DNA from: Emergomyces orientalis
Taxonomy: Eukaryota; Ascomycota; Eurotiomycetes; Onygenales; Ajellomycetaceae
Assembly: GCA_002110485.1 (NCBI GenBank)
Contig: MOWL01000045.1
Span: forward strand, 1,240,001 to 1,304,000
Direction: 5' to 3'
DNA length: 64,000 bases
The notes under the pieces are model-generated. The model did not search any database and was not told the DNA's origin. It saw only the letters and a program-made list of their open reading frames with translations. Position 1 is the first letter of the stretch. Each line of letters starts with the position of its first letter. Made by a program: the position numbers and the translations under genes. Positions 1 through 10,638 of this stretch are shown piece after piece.

Positions 1-570
1 ATGTACTTAGAGATTTCATATCTACAGAAATATTACATTCCAACAGCAATTTCATATCTACATAGAAATTTCACACTCATAGAAGTGAAATTGTAAAATA
101 TTTGTAGAGATTTAATGCAAGTACAAAAGCTAGAATTATCAAAATTTACAAATTGTCAACATCTTTTTTGATCTTGTATGAAATTGATGAAAATCATTCA
201 CTACAATTGATTTCTCAATAAAATCTTATATCAAAAAAATACAGGACAATGATCTTAGATTAAAATGCAATGTCTATACTATATCAGGCGAAACCTAATT
301 ATGACAATAAAAAAATAAACAAAGAAAGAAATGTGCCAAATTTTAACAGATGAAATAGATGAAATGACAAAACATCTGCTTAGGGAGCCGTTCTCTAGAT
401 ACATATTCGAGGACCAGTATCTCAAAAAATTAAATAGTACGCGTGGATTTTGATAAACTTCAAGAGTCTTCTCCTGTTCTATCATCCAGGGAGAGTTAGT
501 CCAAAATTCAATTTAAGGAAGAGTGCTGGCAGGGTCCGATAGATACCTTACCAGAAATGAACACCACCGC
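1..570. other. AT-rich left edge, no gene seen
   Basis: This stretch is strongly AT-rich and has no convincing coding exon on either strand. It holds a 14-bp direct repeat (ATTTCATATCTACA at 13-26 and again at 49-62) and an 8-bp perfect inverted repeat (AATTTCAC at 67-74, GTGAAATT at 85-92). This composition fits a decayed, possibly RIP-mutated repeat, but no element family can be named. Confidence 0.5.
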
Positions 571-1018
571 TTAGCAGTAATCATCACCCCATTCGAAACC
601 GGAGGCATCTTCGTCAAGCTGCTGGCAGGCATTTGGACAAACGACATAGAGGTCAATTGCACCGTTGTGCTCCAAGCATTGAAAGAGAACCTTGTTTCTA
701 TTGTCAAGATCTACACCGGAAGCGCGCATGGCATTTTGGACTGTTTTCTCATAATTGCCTAAGGAGAGAAAATGTTTGGTTAGCCAAATCAGCATAAAAT
801 CAGGCAATTCCAACCACCCCGGTTGTTGAAGATATACCTGTTCTCAGAAGGGAATAATCGCAATATTTCAAACTAGGTTTGCCTGAATGGAAAAGTGGCA
901 AGTGGCTGATACAATGCTTTTGTTTTATTTCTATTGGGGAGACTCAACAGTTTTTAGCAACCGACGTGCCAGCCATGGCCAACAAAGCGATGGGGAAGAG
1001 AACGGCGGAGAAATGCAT
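571..1018 (-). CDS. Small secreted cysteine-rich protein, 3 exons, 100 aa
   Basis: The minus-strand exons are 1018-949, 882-838 and 758-571; they sum to 303 nt, giving 100 codons plus TAA. Exon 1 encodes a textbook signal peptide (M-H-F-S-A-V-L-F-P-I-A-L-L-A-M-A, likely cleaved after TSVA, about residue 21). The mature part of about 79 residues has six cysteines, at residues 24, 31, 66, 79, 83 and 100, enough for three disulfides. Intron 1 (883-948, 66 nt) has a weak GTTGAG donor. Intron 2 (759-837, 79 nt) has a GCTAACC branch site and a CTTAG acceptor. The frame is kept across both joins. The spacing (YC, FQC, VVCPNAC, terminal C) resembles small secreted proteins common in Onygenales and Eurotiales, but I cannot name a family or function. 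It sits alone in an accessory, AT-rich region. Confidence 0.75.
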
Positions 1019-2704
1019 TGTGATTCGAGATAAGTTTGCAAACTTGGAAATGCAAGCGGACTGTAGTGAAATAAAAATGTGAATATGAAAGTTAAAATTG
1101 TTGCTTTTGTCGTTGTATCGTGAGTGATGCTGATGATGATAATGAAGGGCATATTAAACAGAGGGAAGAGGCTGCCTTTTATAACTTGAAAGGTAGGCCC
1201 ATGAGAATTTTCAATTGTTCCATTGTTGCTTTGGAAACATTAAAGGTTCTCTTTGCCCCAGAATCTGGTGTGATCGACTCCCCATCGGGTTCTCCCTGGA
1301 TACAGTTGTTCCCGCAGCCCGGAAGGCCATGAGCAATGGAATCTGTCCTGGCTCCTAATTTTTGCATCAAACAAATGGCTCATTCGGTGATCGTCTCATG
1401 GAGACAGGCCAAATATAGAAAACGATGAGGTCCATCTGGCGATCCCGCCTCCAGGGTTCTCGGGAGAAGCTTTGAAGATCCAGTTTTCTTAACTGGTTGG
1501 GCCCACATTCAGAGCGGGTTTCCCTGCCTCAATTGGGGGCTCCTGTTAGCCGATTGCTGGCAGTGACAAATCTGGCAACAAAATTTAACAATAACACGGC
1601 TAATCCATCACTCACATAATCGTCGGTATTAGCGTACTGCCGGTGATTATATTGAGACCCTGCTACAAGTGACTCACATCTAGGAGGTAAAAGGGAATCC
1701 TCAGCCCTGGGGCAAGATACTGGGGGTTAAACAAACCCGTATCATCTCTACTGGAGTTATTATTATTTCCAGTCTCAACAGACAAACTAATTCAAGATCA
1801 TATCTGTGTAAGTGGATATTAAATGAGGTATAAATAAACATGGTAGATCAAATGTGAGGTCTTTTCATGCCATAATTCATCTGGTAACCCCAGAGCGGGG
1901 CAAAGGGCAATGATATGCTGCGAAAGATGTTAGTGGACGTTCAACATGATAACCAAAACATGCCCAAGAAACTTGGACAAGAGCCGAGCCGTGAACAGGG
2001 GTCGAAACTTTCCAAACTTTAGGGGCGGGTACCCCGCTTCCCTCGCCTACCTCGCCTGTGCAGCCAGTGGTAGATCTTGCAGCTGGCAGGTCTTGGCGGG
2101 TGGGGACGGCTCCGCTGCCGCATTCCAAGATTTTCCTCTCCACCACAACAACCACCACAATCACCACCACCATAATCACCAAAATATGCGGGTAGAATTC
2201 CCAATTTGAGCTGTTTAAGTAGCTGTACATCTTGTGGATTCTCTTGATACCCCCACATTGCTATGTTCAGCACACCATATCTACATGCTGGGACAGGACC
2301 TACTGTTGGATGGACTCTAGCCACTCTACGGGGCTATATCTATTATTGGAAATTCTCGAGTGGTTCTCCTGGCGAAAATGCCTCATTTTCTTGCGGAAAT
2401 AACTGTTGATATCGTGCTATAGTGGACTTCTGAAATTGGACTCAAAACACTCAACTAAAAGAAACGCACTAGTAACAAGAAAAAGGTTGGGAGGACAAAA
2501 TGAGAACTTTGAGGGATTTTGCACAACAATGATAGCGAGTATCTTCTGAACTGCTGTATTATATATAGAGGTGAATCTTTCGTGAGAAATGATGGCTAGA
2601 AGAAAAGAGAGTCACGCCAAACCTCCTAAATTTCCTTCATTCAAGATTCCAAATCAATATAACTTGCCTTACAACAACCAGAACTTTCTCCCATTATTAT
2701 CACC
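1019..2704. other. Intergenic, no supported gene
   Basis: It contains the promoter of the secreted-protein gene at its left and that of the 2705 gene at its right, where a TATATATAG box lies near 2558, about 145 bp before the ATG. Open frames at 1179-1370 and 1877-2324 have biased composition, including a CAC/CCA-rich stretch at 2140-2190, and lack start or splice support. I see no RNA gene. Confidence 0.4.
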
Positions 2705-3500
2705 ATGAAGGGGCCCAGCGTTTCTACCTTTGCCTTCTCCCTATCCATTGCTACAGGCATTGTTGATGCCCTTGTGGCCCGAACCATCCAAGAGCGAGCT
2801 CTCACTGACCCAATTGGGCACGGTAACTATGGTAATTTTGGAGATGAGATTTGGAGATATCAGGAAGTTAGCGATGGGCTTTTCGCTGGCGTAAAGGCGG
2901 AAGATTGGGATGATTCAAGTAAGACAAGGCCCATTACAGAAAGCCCTGTGTAGCTTCGCAAATGCTAATTGGGAGGCAATAAAGTTCACAAAAAGGGCAT
3001 CCTCCCCCCCGAGACGCATAGTCTCCCATCCCGAGCAGCGCCAATGGAAGAAGAGAATCATCTTTTTGATCGCGATCTCAAAGACCAATGCAAAACTGGG
3101 ATGAGATGCGCCTACAGGAACGCAGAGAAAACCGCGGTCACGATAGCCTGGGCTGGCACCGAACTTACCAAAAAGATCATCGGAACATATGGACCAATTT
3201 TTGGCAATTCTTGCAAAGGCCATTTATGGCAAACTTAGCTGGTGTGGGTCTCCAGAATCTCATTGTCACTGCTGCCTTCAGCGGGTTAGATGGTGGATCT
3301 GCCGGCGCTGGGCAATGTTCGACGGACAAAACTGATGCCGATACCTTTTTGAATATGCTCAAAATTATTGACAACGACGATCTCAACATTAGTTCGTTGC
3401 AAATGTCCATAACGACACCTGGTGGGAAACGGGTACGGCGAGTCTGGCTCTTTTCGAGGATGAGAAGAAGCCAGCAGTGTTATGCGGCGCACCACTAGCT
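2705..3500 (+). pseudogene. Broken secreted-protein gene
   Basis: An ATG at 2705 opens a 71-codon exon with a hydrophobic N-terminus (M-K-G-P-S-V-S-T-F-A-F-S-L-S-I) that looks like a signal peptide. A GTAAGA donor follows at 2919. After a plausible acceptor (AATAAAG, about 2986) a second exon reads through K-D-Q-C-K-T-G-M-R-C-A-Y and ends in T-E-L-T-K-K-I and F-G-N-S-C-K-G-H-L-W. It then meets a TAG near 3235. The adjacent frame continues immediately with A-G-V-G-L-Q-N-L-I-V-T-A-A-F-S-G-L-D and C-S-T-D-K-T-D-A-D-T-F up to about 3410. Coding character therefore jumps frame at about 3225-3240 with no intron signal between, which points to a one- or two-base indel. The protein family is not recognised. 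A TATA box lies upstream. It is either a recent pseudogene or an assembly error. Confidence 0.5.
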
Positions 3501-4496
3501 TAGGTAGCATATTTAGTGGAGGGAGGTTGTGCTCTGCTGCTCTTATGTTGGAATTGACCGGATATCTCCACTTACAATGCTTTCCCTTCCCCTTCGCAGT
3601 TATCAGAATTGTGGCCCCCGAGGAACGCACCGTCGAACTGAAGGGCTCAGATCCAATGTACTGTACATGGCATTTGTGAGCGCGGTTGTTTTCGTTATTC
3701 AAGCTTTTCTACGATCAATGTATCTATTTTAGTCCCATATGTTCGGGTGTTATTTGAAATTATATGAGCTATACTCATCTTGCTTCCTGTGAACTTGAAG
3801 CTGCTCGATTTAAACAGTGCTTCTCAAGATAGGTCCCAGGTTTATACAAAATATATATAATTGTATCTCTATATGAGGAAATACATCTTTTTAGGAGTGG
3901 AAGCCTACGTCGGACAGCGCATGTACGATCTCAGAAGTACAGGGTCTGAAAAATGTCGTGGAATTTAGGTTGCTGAGCAGCACGCGCCTTTTAAGAATAT
4001 GGGTTTAAACGAGAAAGTTTTCGAACGATGACGCTAAATCTATTTAAGCATGTGCTAATCTCTTCAGGGGAATCGGTTCCCATCCCTGGCCATAATCAAG
4101 GGATCCCCGTCGCCGAACGGGTAACTTTACCTGCCGCCACCGCCAACCCTAAGTACCCCAAAATAGTGGATGCCGACACCGGACTAATAAACCTCGTCCC
4201 CAGCCTTTAACCAACTAGACATAACTCCGCCTTTGATCAACAGTTTTGTGGTCCTCTTTAAGCCGGACCTTGGACTACAAATATCCCCGTCGCACCATCT
4301 GTTGTTTTTCTTACAAACGCAAGACAGAAGGCTCTGAAGCAACCGTGAAAGATCCTCGTTTTTTATTTTTCCATATGAGGACATAGTCAAGTCTCCCACG
4401 GAATTGGCTCGATATCGTCAGTGGACTCTGATGATATATCTCAATTTAGACTTCTGCCAACACATTTGAAGAGAAAGAGAGAAACCGTCAAGCATC
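3500..4496. other. Intergenic, no supported gene
   Basis: Short open frames at 3482-3732, 4028-4210 and 4184-4399 (minus) lack signal peptide, splice or domain support. Some may be remains of the broken gene just upstream. The last part should contain the promoter of the gene starting at 4497. Confidence 0.35.
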
Positions 4497-6390
4497 ATGG
4501 ACCATGCAACTCTTCTGCTCGATGCTCTCCCATTCCGGGCGCAGATGGCCAAGGTGGTAGACCTTCTCGCTCAGTATTTCTCGTTGATGAACACCATGAC
4601 AAAAGTCGTGCTATGCACGCTTCTTGTGATGGTGGTGCAGAGACACAAATCCAATAAGGTATGTCATCCTTCCATCTATATATATGCGCGATTTTGCTTG
4701 CAGGTTTATGTATCGCTGCTATCTGCATTTCTAAGTCTATTTGACGTGTGTACAAAATGGGCGCAAGACGATTGGGGCCGGTGAGAGACAACGTATATGG
4801 CAGCTATCACCAAAATATCGAGTTGCATAATGGCCCTTCGCAGGACCTTTGAATTTTATAAGTGGTTTTCTGGGACTGTGCTTGGCCTTGATCGCTGTCC
4901 ATTTGCTTCAATGAGTTTATTTGCTCGCTGTACTCCTTCGAATTTCTTATTTTCTATCAATGGGGATCAAAGTTGTATATACGATCGGATCTTATCGAGC
5001 CTGGCTGACCCCCGACAATAAAATAACAGAGAGCGGAAATAGAGCGCCTGAAAAAATTCGATGCTATCTTGCGCACTTCAGACTTCGCCCCCGTTGTGCC
5101 ATTACAGAAATTCGACTGGGAAAAGACTGAGCCGCTCAAATTGCGGCCGTATAAGCCAAAATACCATCTTACCATGGGTACGCAGTTCCTAGCCACTACT
5201 TTGGAGGCAGATAAAAACAAAGTAGACAAGGAGGAAAAATATAAATGTATATTCAACTTACCTTTCCAACAGCCCTCGAGAACCTCGACCCGAGTGAACT
5301 CATCCTGATAGACAAAACATACAAAGAAAGAATCGCCCTCCGCCGCGAACTACTCAAGAAGTACCCCGATGTCGTCTGTCGAGTGAACAAGGACGACGAG
5401 CAAGATCCTCGAATCCGTACGGCCGTCAAGGAGCTATACAGGTACATTATGGGGATATATCTCCCCAACAGATACCCACAGATGTTCAAAATTGTCCAGA
5501 CCGACTTCGAAACTGGGCCCGCCCTAATGGTCCGCAATCTTATCACGATGGAGCTTTTCCCTATAGAAATCAGCACAACCCGTTCGACAAGAAGCATTTT
5601 GGAAACATTAATCAAATCCGTGGATGAGGACATGTTGATCCTGCTACCTGAACAGAATGATGATGGTGAAAGCAAAAGTGTGAAAGGACGAACTCGACAA
5701 GAGAAAAACGATAAAGATAGTGACGACTCACCTAGCGATTCAACAGATGATGTCAAGTACGTCCTCGAGGCGTATGCAACATGTTTCCCATCCGGCTTCG
5801 ACACACGAGAAAAGCTTGGCAATCCCTTGGCTGACATCCATGAGCTGGTACCTGGGTATAAACAAAAGCTTGAGAAAAGCATGGATCGGTTTTTCCACAA
5901 ACTACCAGCTGGCAAGTACGTCAAACGTGTCAATTGGAGTGTTACGGTGGACGCAGAACTGTTTGCGCCTTTCGGGGGTATTCATGCGCACAAAGGGGAA
6001 GAAATCACTCAACTTAAGCTTAAAGAGCTGGACCTTGAAAATGTGAGTTTCTATAAAATTTTACATATCCTTTCAAGAACACGAACAATTCGTGGATTGC
6101 TATGTGTGAAATATTATGCTTTCAGGAAGAACGAGCTAACTCCGAAACAATTGCGATAGGCTTTCTTGCGTTGTGAGCGTCAAACCCTCTACCGTTTGCC
6201 GCAGTCTGGGGCTATGGTATTTTCGTTCCATACGTATCGGTATCCCATTCAAGAAATCAAGGATGAGGGGTCAGCCGAAGACCTAGCAACGGCAATCGAT
6301 GGTGTTAAAGAGGGTAGTATACCGGAAATGGCGGTGTATAAAAGGATACCAGCATGGGGAGAAGCGATCAAGGAGTTTCTTAGGAGTTGA
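4497..6390 (+). CDS. Heme-dependent oxidative N-demethylase-like protein (PF11927/DUF3445)
   Basis: The core matches the fungal DUF3445/HODM-alpha-like family: L-K-L-R-P-Y-K-P-K-Y-H-L-T-M, then A-L-E-N-L-D-P-S-E-L, R-Y-P-Q-M-F-K, V-N-W-S-V and the C-terminal E-R-Q-T-L-Y-R-L-P. The bacterial prototype uses heme to demethylate small amines; the fungal substrate is unknown. Exons run from the ATG at 4497 (M-D-H-A-T-L-L-L, with a hydrophobic segment V-V-L-C-T-L-L-V-M-V-V suggesting a membrane anchor) to a GTATGT donor at 4659. They resume at 5030 (A-E-I-E-R-L-K-K-F-D) to 5177, then 5273-6042 and 6160-6390. The introns at 5178-5272 and 6043-6159 are well supported and keep frame. The 4659-5029 gap is long and may hide a tiny exon. 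Gene end is convergent with homoserine dehydrogenase. Confidence 0.82.
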
Positions 6391-6671
6391 AGAGGGCACT
6401 GGACTACTATTTTGCTGACTCTAGGGTTTTTGGGCATTCTTGGTGGTATTCCTCTTTAATGTCAAGATATCCATGGAGGTATTGGGTATGTTCTGGATAT
6501 ATGGATTCCCCTTCGTTAGGATTGGCCAGTTAAGTCGAATTTTAATTGTCTTACTACCTAAATTTCCTCGTTTTCTATATTTTATTAATTATGCATGCTT
6601 TCGTTTTAATTATCTACTATTTTTCTTCACGTAAAGACCAAAATCCTTTTTAGTAGCAACCAGCGCTCCTT

Positions 6672-7861
6672 CTAGCGTAGTCGCTCCAGGACCTTGATAA
6701 GATCCGCCGAAACTCCCATGGCAGTAACAGCACCACCAGCTCCAGCACCCTGGATAATCAACGGGTTTTTACCATATCTTTCAGTGTAGAAACTTATAAT
6801 ATTGTCACTTCCTTTCAGGCCCGCAATAGCATTATCCTTATCAAACTTTTCCAAGCCAACCTTAACAGCCTTGCCCTCAACATCCACGCTGCCAACATAT
6901 CTCACAACTTTCCCTTCCGCCTCCGCTTGCTTCTTGATCGCCTCCATCCGATCATCAAATTCGGGAAGACGCTGCATAAACTCTGCAGCACCAGAGACAC
7001 CCTCAAGTTCCGCGGGGATTAAGCTCTCGATCGGGAAAGATTCGGGACTCTGGACCTCCAAACCAGCAATCCGGGCTAGGATGGTTAGTTTCCTGGCGAC
7101 GTCCATGCCATTCAGATCATCGCGGGGATCTGGCTCGGTATAGCCGAGATCCTTGGCTTGGGAGACAACCTGGCTCCATTTCTGTACTGGGCTGCCGGAC
7201 GGAGCTATCACAGGGGCGAAATTATTGAATAGGAAAGAGAGAGTTCCTGAAAACACGCCCTCGATGCGAGTGACACGGTCACCAGTTGCGACGAGGTCTC
7301 GCAGGGTGGAGATCACGGGCAAGCCAGCGCCGACTGTGCTTTCGTGGTAGACGAGAGATGAAGTGCTAGCGGCTGTGTCAAAGATGTTCTTCCATGTACC
7401 GAAGGAGGAGGAGAATGCTTTCTTGTTTGGGGTTACGATGCTAATACCCTTGCTGAGGAAGAGGGGATAGGCGTTCGCGATTGTGGGGTCTGAAGTATTA
7501 TCGACCAGAACAGCGCGGCCGGGCGCCTGGGACAGGTAGGAAGCTATCTGCTCTGGGTTCCAGGCTCCGGACTTGGTGAAGGGAGAGGAAGATACGAAGG
7601 CAGATTGCCAGTTGGCGGGAGCAATGGCGGGGGAATAACTTGGGGCGGGGGAGGTGGCTGTCAGCGAAGACCGGGCAAGCAGGACAAGATCTGGAGTATT
7701 TGGGAGACGGGATAATTGGGTCAGAAAATGGGCTCCAACACCGCCAACGCCTATAGAGAAGGTATTTGTTAGTTAATTGGGGAACAGTTTTCGTATAGAT
7801 GGGTTGTGTGCTCCATCATGAGCTCACCAATTACTCCGAGATAGACAGTTTTGCTGGGCAT
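6672..7861 (-). CDS. hom6: Homoserine dehydrogenase
   Basis: It catalyses NAD(P)-dependent reduction of aspartate semialdehyde to homoserine, the branch point to threonine and methionine. Two exons, 7861-7828 and 7750-6672, give 370 residues, the usual length of fungal Hom6. The N-terminus reads M-P-S-K-T-V-Y-L-G-V-I-G and joins to G-V-G-G-V-G, so the 77-bp intron (7751-7827) interrupts the Rossmann nucleotide-binding motif. Further signatures are V-D-N-T-S-D, V-T-P-N-K-K-A (cofactor/substrate site), E-S-T-V-G-A-G-L-P-V-I-S-T and the substrate-binding segment I-E-G-V-F-S-G-T-L-S-F, followed by D-P-R-D-D-L-N-G-M-D-V-A-R-K. The C-terminal G-A-G-A-G-G-A-V-T-A is typical. It is transcribed away from the 8299 gene and converges with the PF11927 gene. 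Catalytic residues appear intact. Confidence 0.95.
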
Positions 7862-8298
7862 GATGGATTCAATTGGTGGAGAGTAGTTCGTAAACCGGTA
7901 ATAGTAGCAATCGGAAAAATATTTTAAATCGAATTTAAAATAAATAGTATCTGGGCAATTATCTGGAATATATATCCCCCCTTTTTTTTTGTTGTTGTTG
8001 TTGTTGTTGTTGTAGCGGTAATTAATGTTGAAGTGGGATGCTGCGGGGCAGGAAATATTCACATATTCAAAAGCGACAAACTTTTGCCCGCAGCATTCCA
8101 AATTCAATCACGTCAGCCCTCTTCGTTTTGGGTCGAAGCTCTGACGAACCACCAACATGGCTACAAAAACCACACCGTCAGACCCAGTTCACCTCTACAG
8201 ATCAACTATAATCCAAAGGGGTGGTCTGTGACAACCTACATGCCCTTTATTGTCGAAAATAGCCCTCTTTCTAGATTTAATCTACCTTAACCCGAGCC
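7862..8298. promoter_or_regulatory. Divergent promoter with GTT microsatellite
   Basis: This 437-bp interval separates the divergently transcribed homoserine dehydrogenase and CCDC174-like genes, so it must contain both promoters. It includes a T run followed by a perfect GTT tract of 23 bp (7991-8013). No canonical Gcn4 site (TGACTC) was noticed in a quick reading. Confidence 0.5.
7991..8013 (+). repeat. (GTT)n microsatellite
   Basis: Seven and two-thirds perfect GTT units directly follow a T homopolymer. It lies in the divergent promoter between two conserved genes and is likely length-polymorphic. Confidence 0.9.
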
Positions 8299-9507
8299 AT
8301 GCCAACAGAGTCACGATCTCTATATGGCATCCGCCGCCCGAAATCCACCGCCTCGCAGAAGGATGTCGCATCCTCCTCCACTCTAGCCTTCACAACTCAT
8401 CTCTCCGCCCTAATATCAAAAGAGTCAAATCTCTCCACCTCCTCACCTAATGCGCCACTCACCAAGGGTCGCCCCCGACCCTCTCGGTCGAAACCAGATA
8501 TCTTCACCGTCCACAACAAAAATGCACACAAACGCGCCGCCGCAGATATATCAGGGGATTCGCCACATGTCATTCACCAAGTCCACAAACGAGGAGCAGA
8601 CATTGGTTATGTTGATGATGCGACACTGCACCGTTCTAAGCGAAGACTGGCCGAAAAAGCAAAACTATACGCGGACTTGAAGAAAGGTGAGCATCTGGTG
8701 GATAGCAGCGACGATGAGGAAGATCAACCGGTCTTGAGAAACCCCGCAGTATCTGCAGCGAGACGGGCTGAAAGTAACAGTCTGGTCGATTTTGATCGCA
8801 AGTGGGCAGAGGAGGAAGCGAGAAGGGCGCGAAGGGTGCGAGGTTCAGCTTCCCCGTCGGGTTCGGATCGGGATAACGATGACGACCTTGACGCGGAGGG
8901 TGTCTTACTTGTCGACTACGTTGATGAATTTGGCCGTTCACGTCGAGGTACCCGTGCAGAAGCCGCGGAGGCAGCTCTTCAACGACGCAGCGCGCCACCA
9001 CCGCGTTTTACAGACAATGAAGATGGAACTGACCAGGACGACCACGGTAAAAACGCCACTAACTACAACATCCTCCCATCAGCAAAACCAAACCGTCCTT
9101 CCAATCTTATCTACGGCTCCACAGTCCAATCTGCAGCTTTTAACCCGGATGCACATATTGCCGCGCGCATGGAACATATTGCAAAGACGCGGGATCGCAC
9201 CCCAACACCTCCGCCAGAAGCTCATTACGATGCGGAAGCAGAAGTCCGCACCCGGGGTACAGGATTCTATGCATTCTCTAAAGACGAGGCGGCGCGTAAG
9301 GAGGAGATGGATGAGTTGTTGAAGGCTAGGAAAGAGACTCTGGGTGAGAGAGGTGCGGCCACAAAGAAGAAGAGCGCTAGGGAGGAGGCAAAGGCGGAGA
9401 GGCGGAGGAAGATCGAGGAACTCAGGGGCAAGAGGAGGGCAGAGGAGTTTTTAAGCGGGCTGGGGGACCTAGGAGGCATAAGTGGCGACGCCAGGAAAGA
9501 GAGCTAA
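8299..9507 (+). CDS. CCDC174-like nuclear protein (DUF4078)
   Basis: A single exon encodes 402 residues. The N-terminus is basic and Ser/Pro-rich (R-S-L-Y-G-I-R-R-P-K). Acidic patches (S-S-D-D-E-E-D) are followed by S-L-V-D-F-D-R-K-W-A-E-E. A conserved block near residues 312-338 reads E-V-R-T-R-G-T-G-F-Y-A-F-S-K-D-E, the hallmark of the DUF4078/CCDC174 family. The C-terminus is a charged Lys/Arg/Glu helix with predicted coiled coil. Animal CCDC174 associates with exon-junction/spliceosome components; a nuclear RNA-processing role here is inference. The ATG at 8299 is the first in frame and follows a plausible 5' leader. No intron is needed. It diverges from hom6. Confidence 0.78.
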   Translation: MPTESRSLYGIRRPKSTASQKDVASSSTLAFTTHLSALISKESNLSTSSPNAPLTKGRPRPSRSKPDIFTVHNKNAHKRAAADISGDSPHVIHQVHKRGADIGYVDDATLHRSKRRLAEKAKLYADLKKGEHLVDSSDDEEDQPVLRNPAVSAARRAESNSLVDFDRKWAEEEARRARRVRGSASPSGSDRDNDDDLDAEGVLLVDYVDEFGRSRRGTRAEAAEAALQRRSAPPPRFTDNEDGTDQDDHGKNATNYNILPSAKPNRPSNLIYGSTVQSAAFNPDAHIAARMEHIAKTRDRTPTPPPEAHYDAEAEVRTRGTGFYAFSKDEAARKEEMDELLKARKETLGERGAATKKKSAREEAKAERRRKIEELRGKRRAEEFLSGLGDLGGISGDARKES

Positions 9508-10638
9508 ACCGGGGTCCATGCATTGCTTGGAGTTTATTTATTCATTTATATTATGTTCTTGTACATACGTCTTTTTTGAGGTTGGATATACCCCAGGATA
9601 TGATTTGCGGGCGTTTGTACACACTTTTTATGGGATACTATGAAAATATATCAGAAGAAAAATATTGGGAAGCCATGTGTAGCCGAATTAGATTAGACTA
9701 CTATAATCAAACTAAACATCCCTCAATGTGGTTGCTCTCCCATAACATGATCAATATCATCCGCTCTCTATAAACTAATAAATGTATAATCGAAGCTAAA
9801 GGAAAAAATGAAGTAACTTCATGCCACGAAAAATAAATAAATAATAAGAATAAGAAAAAACCTAGGGGAATCATACTCAATCCAAACAGTAGCAAAAACA
9901 CATACCTCGCTATCATCTTCCGCCCCATGCCGCGTATGCCGTAATAGATCAGTAGGGAAAACAAAACCAGCAGTTATAAATAAAAATCTTGAAATAAAGA
10001 GAAATGATAATATGAAAATACAGATGAGTTGAATGCAATCAAATATAGGGATTGCAATCAAAACGTCCCATCGTATCTAATTCACTCTTCACCATTCCCT
10101 TCCCAGAGGAAGCGGGAAGGAGGAAGAGATATTCACCTTAGCCTGCTGCGCGAAATGCTACCTATATCTAGGGCTCCAGTGGGTCAGCTTTTTTGAAATA
10201 AACAAAAAAAAAAAACAACCAGAAGGGATAACTGACGGGAGATTTTAAAGCAAACGTTGATCCTTTCCTATTCCCAACCACGCCTTACCAGACAGGCTGC
10301 AAGCAGTCGATATGTTCCGGTCTCTTTTCAGGTAGAGAGGACAATGTGGCTACCTGATACTGCTCAGACTCTCAGACCGATAATCCAGAGACCACAGCTT
10401 TTCCCACGGCCGCGGCTTCGAAGTGCGTCTGCTCGGTGAAGAAAGAGGAGAAGAGGGAACGGCGCTAACACAGCCGTTATGGTTTGGACTGGGAGTTCGA
10501 GGTTGAGAACTAGCTATGCCCCGCGATGTACCCTAATTTCCGGGAGAAAAGAGAAAACAAAACCAAAAATCATCAGCTGACAAACAAACATGGTGTGTGT
10601 ATTATTAAATAATAATTGCATATGACGGTCATGATATT
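9508..10638. other. Convergent intergenic region
   Basis: This contains the 3' flanks of the CCDC174-like and Atg11 genes. It is AT-rich (9540-10070) with an A12 run near 10204. No coding exon, tRNA or repeat family could be supported. Confidence 0.5.

Noticed and set aside
1877..2324. Two overlapping minus-strand open frames with Val-rich or Gly/Cys-rich proteins
   Set aside because: The odd composition comes from a CAC/CCA-rich stretch; starts, splice sites and conservation cues are absent.
5253..5933. 226-codon minus-strand frame
   Set aside because: Antisense shadow of the PF11927 exon, which has clear family motifs on the plus strand.
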